Assembly: GCA_965661055.1 (NCBI GenBank)
Contig: CBFICS010000006.1
Span: forward strand, 1 to 64,000
Length of the DNA: 64,000 bases
Reading direction: 5' to 3'
Source of the DNA: CBFHSF01 sp965661055
Lineage (GTDB): Bacteria; Bacteroidota; Bacteroidia; Flavobacteriales; Schleiferiaceae
Shown: one piece after another, positions 59,008-64,000 of the stretch
Numbering within the stretch: the first letter of the stretch is position 1
How the letters are laid out: every line of letters starts with the position of its first letter
Notes under the pieces: model-generated
What the model was told of the DNA's origin: nothing
Databases searched by the model: none
The model's input: the letters and a program-made list of their open reading frames with translations, nothing else
Position numbers and translations under genes: made by a program

Positions 59008-61149
59008 ATGACACCAAATCCCATAACAGAATCCATTCAACTGCCTGACGGACGTACCATTTCTATAGAAACCGGAAAGCTTGCTAAACAAGCTGACGGA
59101 TCAGTAGTCGTACGCTGCGGAGGTACGATGCTACTAGCTACCGTGGTGTCTAGCAAGGAAGCTAAAGAAGGAATTGATTTCCTTCCATTAACCGTAGAAT
59201 ACAGAGAAAAATTCTCTGCTGCAGGTAAAGTTCCTGGTGGATTTTTCAAAAGAGAAGCTCGTCCTTCTTCTGAAGAAATTTTAACAGCAAGATTAGTTGA
59301 CAGGGTATTGCGTCCGCTTTTCCCTTCTGACTATCACGCTGAGACTCAAATGGTAATTAACCTAATTTCATTTGACCCTGAAGTAGCTGCAGATTCTCTT
59401 GCAGGACTAGCAGCTTCTGCTGCAATCTCTGTTTCTGACCTTCCGTTTAACGGTCCTATTTCAGAGGTTTGTGTAGCAAGAGTTGACGGTAGTATGGTGG
59501 TTAACCCATCACCTAAAGACTTAGAAAGAGCTGACATCAATATGATGATTGGTGCTTCCAAAGAAAGCGTTATTATGGTTGAGGGCGAAATGGATGAAGT
59601 TTCTGAAGCAGAAATGCTAGAGGCCATCAAGGTTGCTCACGAAGCCATTAAAGACCAAATTACTCTTCAAGAAAAACTTGCCGCAAGAGTTGAAAAAGCT
59701 GCGGTAAAAAGAGAGTATAACCACGAATCTCACAATGCTGAACTAGCAGAGAAGGTATCAAAAGAAACTTACGACAAAGTTTATAGCATTGCCAAAGAAA
59801 GCTTACCAAAGGCAGAAAGAAGTGAGAAATTAAAAGCGGTTCGCGAAGAATTCAAAGCTCAATATTCTGAAGAAGAATTATCAGAAATAGAAAGTTTGAT
59901 TAACGTTTATTTCCACGACGTTGAGTACCACGCGATTCGTGACATGATATTAAATGATGAAGTTCGTCTTGACGGAAGAAAAACAAATCAAATTCGTCCA
60001 ATTTGGAGTGAAGTTGACTACCTTCCAGGAGCGCACGGATCAGCCGTATTCACAAGAGGTGAAACACAATCTTTGACAACCGTTACTCTTGGAACAAAAC
60101 AAGATGCTAACCGTATTGATAGTGTTACTATGGTAGGTGAAGAGAAGTTTTACCTTCACTATAACTTCCCTCCTTTCTCTACAGGAGAAGCTAGACCTAT
60201 CAGAAGTACTAGCCGTCGTGAAATCGGACACGGAAATCTAGCACAAAGAGCGCTTCAAGGTGTCATACCTAAAGACTCTCCTTATGTTATTAGAGTTGTT
60301 TCCGATATTTTAGAGTCTAACGGTTCATCATCTATGGCAACAGTTTGTGCAGGTACCCTTTCTTTAATGGATGCGGGTATCAAAATCAAAAAGCCAGTTT
60401 CTGGTATTGCCATGGGACTTATCACCAACCCTGAAACTAAAAAATGGGCTGTATTGTCTGATATTTTAGGAGACGAGGATCACCTCGGTGACATGGACTT
60501 TAAAGTAACCGGTACTGAAGACGGCATTACTGCATGTCAAATGGACATTAAAATCTCAGGTATTGGTTATGATGTTCTTGAACAAGCATTGAACCAAGCT
60601 AAAGAAGGAAGATTACATATTTTAGGAGAAATGCTTAAAACCATTTCTGAACCTAATAAGGAACTTAAGCCAAACGCACCTAAAATGGTGGTTCTTGAAA
60701 TTCCAAAAGAGTTTATTGGAGCTATCATCGGACCAGGTGGGAAAATTATTCAAGGTCTTCAAGCAGAAACAGGAACTACCATTTCTATTGAAGAAAATGA
60801 AGAAAAAGGTGTTGGTGTCGTAGAAATCTCAGGAGTTGACCAGGCCATGATGGACCTAGCCATTTCAAGAATCAATGATATTGCATTTGTTCCTACCGTA
60901 GGCGAAACTTACGAAGGAGTAGTTAAAGCAGTACAAGCCTACGGGGCATTTATTGAAATTGGTAAAGACACTCAAGGTCTTCTTCACATTTCTGAAATAG
61001 ACCACAAACGCCTTGATAATGTTGAAGACGTACTTAAGGTCGGAGACAAAGTAAATGTGAAACTATTACAAGTAGACGACAGAGGAAAAATGAAACTTTC
61101 TAGAAAAGCTCTTTTACCAAAACCTGAGGCTTCTGCTGAAGAAAAGTAA
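59008..61149 (+). CDS. pnp: Polyribonucleotide nucleotidyltransferase
   Basis: The 713-residue exoribonuclease trims RNA 3' ends by phosphorolysis. It has the two RNase PH domains (PGGFFKREARPSSEEILTARLVDR; FPPFSTGEARP), the GSSSMATVCAGTLSLMDAG region, a KH domain (IGAIIGPGGKIIQGLQ) and an S1 domain (GAFIEIGKDTQGLLHISEI). Length and domain order are standard. It follows rpsO by 86 bases. Confidence 0.97.
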   Translation: MTPNPITESIQLPDGRTISIETGKLAKQADGSVVVRCGGTMLLATVVSSKEAKEGIDFLPLTVEYREKFSAAGKVPGGFFKREARPSSEEILTARLVDRVLRPLFPSDYHAETQMVINLISFDPEVAADSLAGLAASAAISVSDLPFNGPISEVCVARVDGSMVVNPSPKDLERADINMMIGASKESVIMVEGEMDEVSEAEMLEAIKVAHEAIKDQITLQEKLAARVEKAAVKREYNHESHNAELAEKVSKETYDKVYSIAKESLPKAERSEKLKAVREEFKAQYSEEELSEIESLINVYFHDVEYHAIRDMILNDEVRLDGRKTNQIRPIWSEVDYLPGAHGSAVFTRGETQSLTTVTLGTKQDANRIDSVTMVGEEKFYLHYNFPPFSTGEARPIRSTSRREIGHGNLAQRALQGVIPKDSPYVIRVVSDILESNGSSSMATVCAGTLSLMDAGIKIKKPVSGIAMGLITNPETKKWAVLSDILGDEDHLGDMDFKVTGTEDGITACQMDIKISGIGYDVLEQALNQAKEGRLHILGEMLKTISEPNKELKPNAPKMVVLEIPKEFIGAIIGPGGKIIQGLQAETGTTISIEENEEKGVGVVEISGVDQAMMDLAISRINDIAFVPTVGETYEGVVKAVQAYGAFIEIGKDTQGLLHISEIDHKRLDNVEDVLKVGDKVNVKLLQVDDRGKMKLSRKALLPKPEASAEEK

Positions 61150-61213
61150 TTTTTTTTCATATTTAAAGTTTAATATCAACGTAAGTTGTAGTTATTAATA
61201 GATTAGTCATCAT

Positions 61214-62077
61214 ATGAGACAGTTAAAAATCACAAAACAGGTTACTAATAGGGAAACCGCATCACTTGATAAATATCTACAAGAAATTGGTAAAGTAGAA
61301 TTAATTACTGCCGAAGAAGAAGTAGAATTAGCTCAGAGAATCAAGGCCGGTGATCAAATTGCCCTAGAAAAGCTTACCAAGGCTAACCTAAGATTTGTGG
61401 TTTCTGTAGCAAAGCAGTACCAAAACCAAGGTCTTACGCTTCCTGATTTAATCAACGAGGGTAACCTTGGTCTTATTAAGGCTGCGCAACGTTTTGATGA
61501 AACACGTGGATTTAAATTTATTTCATATGCCGTTTGGTGGATCCGTCAATCGATTCTGCAGGCCCTAGCCGAACAAAGTAGAATTGTTAGACTTCCGCTT
61601 AACAAAATTGGTTCTATCAATAAAATTAACAAGGCCTACGCCCAGTTAGAGCAAGAGCATGAAAGAGCTCCTTCAGCAGAAGAAATTGCTGATATGCTAG
61701 AAATGGGTGAAGATGATGTTAAAGAATCTTTGAGAAACTCAGGACGCCATGTTTCTATGGATGCTCCGTTGGTTGAAGGAGAAGATAGTAACTTATATGA
61801 CGTATTAAATTCATCAGAAAGTCCACACCCAGATGAGGACTTGATGACTGATTCATTGCGTACAGAAATTGAAAGATCTTTGGCAACACTTACCCCAAGA
61901 GAAGGTGACGTTATTAGACTTTATTTTGGTCTTGGAGGACAACACCCAATGACTCTTGAGGAAATTGGAGAAAAGTTTGATTTAACCAGAGAACGCGTTC
62001 GCCAGATTAAAGAAAAGGCGATCAGAAGGTTAAAACATACTTCTCGATCAAAAATTTTAAAAACCTATTTAGGATAA
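61214..62077 (+). CDS. rpoD: Primary RNA polymerase sigma factor, short Bacteroidota type
   Basis: The 287-residue sigma-70 factor lacks region 1.1, as in Bacteroidota, and contains region 2 (RFVVSVAKQYQNQGLTLPDLINEGNLGLIKAAQRFDE, YAVWWIRQSI) with the -10-reading residues. Regions 3 and 4 follow, ending in the helix-turn-helix LEEIGEKFDLTRERVRQIKEKAIRRLK. It directs core RNA polymerase to the TAnnTTTG promoters noted throughout this window. A strong terminator follows. Confidence 0.97.
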   Translation: MRQLKITKQVTNRETASLDKYLQEIGKVELITAEEEVELAQRIKAGDQIALEKLTKANLRFVVSVAKQYQNQGLTLPDLINEGNLGLIKAAQRFDETRGFKFISYAVWWIRQSILQALAEQSRIVRLPLNKIGSINKINKAYAQLEQEHERAPSAEEIADMLEMGEDDVKESLRNSGRHVSMDAPLVEGEDSNLYDVLNSSESPHPDEDLMTDSLRTEIERSLATLTPREGDVIRLYFGLGGQHPMTLEEIGEKFDLTRERVRQIKEKAIRRLKHTSRSKILKTYLG

Positions 62078-62083
62078 TATTTT

Positions 62084-62109
62084 GCCCCGCTTTTGCGGGG
62101 CTTTTTTTT
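62084..62109 (+). terminator. Terminator after rpoD
   Basis: GCCCCGC (62084-62090) and GCGGGGC (62095-62101) pair with a TTTT loop, followed by eight T residues. The last T is also the first base of the rpe -7 box. Confidence 0.95.
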
Positions 62110-62116
62110 ACCTTTG
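62109..62116 (+). promoter_or_regulatory. -7 box for rpe
   Basis: TACCTTTG is a full match, 19 bases before the rpe ATG, and overlaps the T-tract of the rpoD terminator by one base. The -33 region is inside the terminator hairpin. Confidence 0.55.
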
Positions 62117-62134
62117 CTTTAAACTTAAAGAAAC

Positions 62135-62785
62135 ATGTCTCACCTAATTGCTCCCTCAATACTAGCCGCAGATTTTGCAAACCTTCAAAAGGATTCAGAA
62201 ATGGTAAATGAATCTGCTGCCGATTGGTTTCATATTGATGTTATGGATGGTGTATTTGTACCGAACATTTCTTTTGGTATGCCAGTTATTGAAGCCATTA
62301 AAAGACATGCAAAAAAAACGATGGATGTGCATTTAATGATTGTACAGCCTGAACGTTACATTGCTCAATTTAAAAAGGTTGGTGCAGACATCTTGACGGT
62401 TCATTACGAAGCGTCAACCCATTTACACAGAACGCTTCAAGAGATTAAAAATCATGATATGCAGGCAGGTGTGGCACTAAATCCACATACACCTGTTTCT
62501 GTTTTAAAAGATGTGATAAAGGATATAGACTTAGTATGCCTTATGTCGGTAAACCCTGGTTTTGGAGGGCAGTCTTTTATTGAAAACACCTACAACAAGG
62601 TCGTTGAATTGAAAAAAATTATTTCCGATGCCGGAGCTCAAACCAAAATAGAAATTGATGGGGGAGTTTCAACCGCTAATGCAAAAAAATTAATTGATGC
62701 AGGTGCAGATGTTCTGGTTGCAGGAAGTTTTGTTTTCAATTCTGAAAATCCAATCCAAACGATTCAAGAGCTTAAAAGCATATAA
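62135..62785 (+). CDS. rpe: Ribulose-phosphate 3-epimerase
   Basis: The 216-residue TIM-barrel enzyme interconverts ribulose 5-phosphate and xylulose 5-phosphate in the pentose phosphate pathway. Signatures are IAPSILAADFANLQ, FHIDVMDGVFVPNISFG (His and Asp metal ligands), DVHLMIVQPERYI and the CLMSVNPGFGGQSFI phosphate-binding loop, and the DGGVSTANAKKLIDAGADVLVAGS ending. Confidence 0.97.
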   Translation: MSHLIAPSILAADFANLQKDSEMVNESAADWFHIDVMDGVFVPNISFGMPVIEAIKRHAKKTMDVHLMIVQPERYIAQFKKVGADILTVHYEASTHLHRTLQEIKNHDMQAGVALNPHTPVSVLKDVIKDIDLVCLMSVNPGFGGQSFIENTYNKVVELKKIISDAGAQTKIEIDGGVSTANAKKLIDAGADVLVAGSFVFNSENPIQTIQELKSI

Positions 62786-62863
62786 ATATTGGTTAAAAGC
62801 CGCTTTACCTCTTGATGTATTTTGTAATTTAAAGCCATAAAAACTAAGGCTTACAATTACTCT

Positions 62864-63781
62864 ATGCATCAAAATACCATTGAGGCTATAAATGTGTCTA
62901 AATCCTACCAAAAGCACATTGCCCTTGACAATTTATCTGTACAAATTCCCAAAGGGTCTATCTACGGACTTTTAGGACCTAATGGAGCTGGAAAGACCAC
63001 CTTTATCAGGCTATTAAATCAAATTACCGCTCCAGATTCTGGCGAAATTTTATTTGACGGAAAGCAACTAAAACCATCTGATATTCAGAGAATTGGATAC
63101 CTTCCTGAAGAGCGTGGTCTCTACAAAAAAATGAAGGTGGGTGAACAATCTTTATACTTGGCAAAACTTAAAGGACTCTCTGACGCTGAGGCAAAGAGAA
63201 AATTAAAATATTGGTTTGAAAAGTTTGAAATCGCTCAGTGGTGGAACAAAAAAATTGAAGAACTTTCTAAAGGTATGGCGCAAAAAATTCAATTTGTCAC
63301 TACAGTTCTTCACGAACCAGAGCTTTTAATTTTTGACGAACCGTTCTCTGGGTTTGATCCCATCAACACAAATCTTATTAAGAGTGAAATTCAAGAGTTA
63401 AAGAAAAAAGGTGCAACCATAATATTCTCTACTCATAGAATGGAAAGTGTTGAAGAAATTTGTGACCACATTGCTCTGATTAACAAATCCAAAAAAATTC
63501 TTGAAGGCCCGGTAGCATCCATAAAAAATGAATTCAGGACCAACCGATACGAAGTTTCTGGCATACCCGCAACCGAACCCCTGAACCTTCCGGAAGCCAT
63601 TAGTCAAGAGTCAATAAAGTCTTCTAATGGTATCATGAACTTAACCTTTAAAATTGAGGATGGAATTGGTCCTAATGATCTTTTGAAGATTTTAATTCCA
63701 CAAATGGAAATCCATGATTTCAACGAGGTTATTCCGTCAGTTAATGACATTTTCATTCAAAAAGTTCAAGGAAATAAGTAA
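62864..63781 (+). CDS. ABC transporter ATP-binding protein (NatA/CcmA type)
   Basis: The 305-residue ATPase has Walker A LGPNGAGKTTFI (near residue 37), the signature LSKGMAQKIQ (near 133) and Walker B LLIFDEPFSGFDPI, then an FSTHRMESVEEIC switch region. The C-terminal tail of about 80 residues is a regulatory extension. The arrangement with the following permease matches NatAB-type ABC-2 exporters for Na+ or drugs. The exact substrate is not evident. Confidence 0.9.
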   Translation: MHQNTIEAINVSKSYQKHIALDNLSVQIPKGSIYGLLGPNGAGKTTFIRLLNQITAPDSGEILFDGKQLKPSDIQRIGYLPEERGLYKKMKVGEQSLYLAKLKGLSDAEAKRKLKYWFEKFEIAQWWNKKIEELSKGMAQKIQFVTTVLHEPELLIFDEPFSGFDPINTNLIKSEIQELKKKGATIIFSTHRMESVEEICDHIALINKSKKILEGPVASIKNEFRTNRYEVSGIPATEPLNLPEAISQESIKSSNGIMNLTFKIEDGIGPNDLLKILIPQMEIHDFNEVIPSVNDIFIQKVQGNK

Positions 63782-63787
63782 CAGAAT

Positions 63788-64000
63788 ATGAACAAGATAT
63801 TACTCATAATTCAGCGCGAATTTTTATCAAGGGTGAAAAAGAAAACCTTTGTAATCATGACCATTTTAGGTCCTATTTTGTTTGCAGGCCTTATGATTGC
63901 TCCCGCCCTATTGGCGAGCTTACCAGAAGGTCCTAAAAGAATATTAGTTCTTGACCAGGCTTATATTCTTGATTTTGACAAAGGAACTAATGAATATAAA
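63788..64000 (+). CDS. ABC-2 type permease (NatB-like), N-terminal part
   Basis: The gene starts at ATG 63788, 6 bases after the ATPase stop, and runs off the window after 71 codons. It begins with a short amphipathic segment (NKILLIIQREFLSRVKKKTFVIMTI) typical of NatB-type permeases, and a first membrane helix (ILGPILFAGLMIAPALLA). The pair should form one export complex. The rest of the gene is not visible. Confidence 0.85.
   Translation, partial: MNKILLIIQREFLSRVKKKTFVIMTILGPILFAGLMIAPALLASLPEGPKRILVLDQAYILDFDKGTNEYK

Noticed and set aside
1..64000. Insertion sequences, prophage, toxin-antitoxin or defence islands
   Set aside because: No transposase, integrase, restriction, Cas or toxin motif was seen; the gene content and order look like a stable chromosomal core.

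Overview
The window is a gene-dense, AT-rich stretch of a Bacteroidota chromosome, most likely a free-living aerobic member of Flavobacteriales (family not resolvable from this alone). Evidence: at least fifteen start codons are preceded by the Bacteroidota -7 box TAnnTTTG, usually 19-35 nt upstream; Shine-Dalgarno sequences are nearly absent; and many genes belong to Bacteroidota-typical families (PorT of type IX secretion, DUF4199, DUF2911, DUF4920, SMUG2-like DUF4918, short 287-aa primary sigma factor, MnmD without MnmC1, Bacteroidota-type LptD). I saw no rRNA, tRNA, insertion sequence, prophage or CRISPR array. The only structural RNA found is the small SRP RNA.

Layout. 1-3.3 kb: end of an unknown gene, a single-pass membrane protein, a CPA-type cation/proton antiporter with an RCK domain, and a secreted protein gene interrupted by an in-frame TAA. 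3.4-8.7 kb: SMUG2-like uracil-DNA glycosylase, an efflux adaptor, a DUF4199/two-glycosyltransferase operon, SRP RNA and transaldolase-like fructose-6-phosphate aldolase. 8.7-17.8 kb (minus): pirin, the menaquinone operon (thioesterase, menF, menD, menB), a membrane-embedded patatin-like lipase, a DUF1569 protein and a double OmpA-domain protein. 17.9-24 kb: acyltransferase, OmpA lipoprotein, lpdA, pabA/trpG, ridA, DUF2911. 22.9-26.1 kb: thrS-infC-rpmI-rplT, with infC using a non-AUG start. 26-35 kb: ABC ATPase and LptD divergent from an amidase-MlaD-FeS/HAD/CCG gene run.

35-46.4 kb: ilvE, DUF4920 plus haem c lipoprotein, mnmD-nudix, a 2OG-Fe(II) oxygenase, an MsbA-like exporter with FtsB/DivIC, then mutA-mutB-ybaB-meaB for methylmalonyl-CoA metabolism. 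47-57 kb: aspartate aminotransferase, a RfaE-type sugar kinase, a TrkH/KtrB potassium channel subunit, ubiE/menG, porT, a DMT transporter, a TrmH-type methyltransferase, and a TamA/BamA-type outer-membrane protein gene interrupted by an in-frame TAA. 56.6-64 kb: class I aldolase, accD, rpsO, pnp, rpoD, rpe and an ABC-2 exporter running off the end.

Functionally this is mostly core metabolism and envelope biogenesis: menaquinone respiration (menFDB plus ubiE), propionate/methylmalonyl-CoA interconversion, lipopolysaccharide and outer-membrane assembly, peptidoglycan turnover, K+/H+ homeostasis, and translation. I did not find a clearly new defence or mobile system. The most unusual features are two otherwise intact coding regions broken by a single in-frame TAA (with a weaker third case), the membrane-embedded patatin, the FeS/HAD/CCG operon, the TTG-initiated infC next to an rpmI with a rare Shine-Dalgarno sequence, and several stop codons buried in terminator hairpins.
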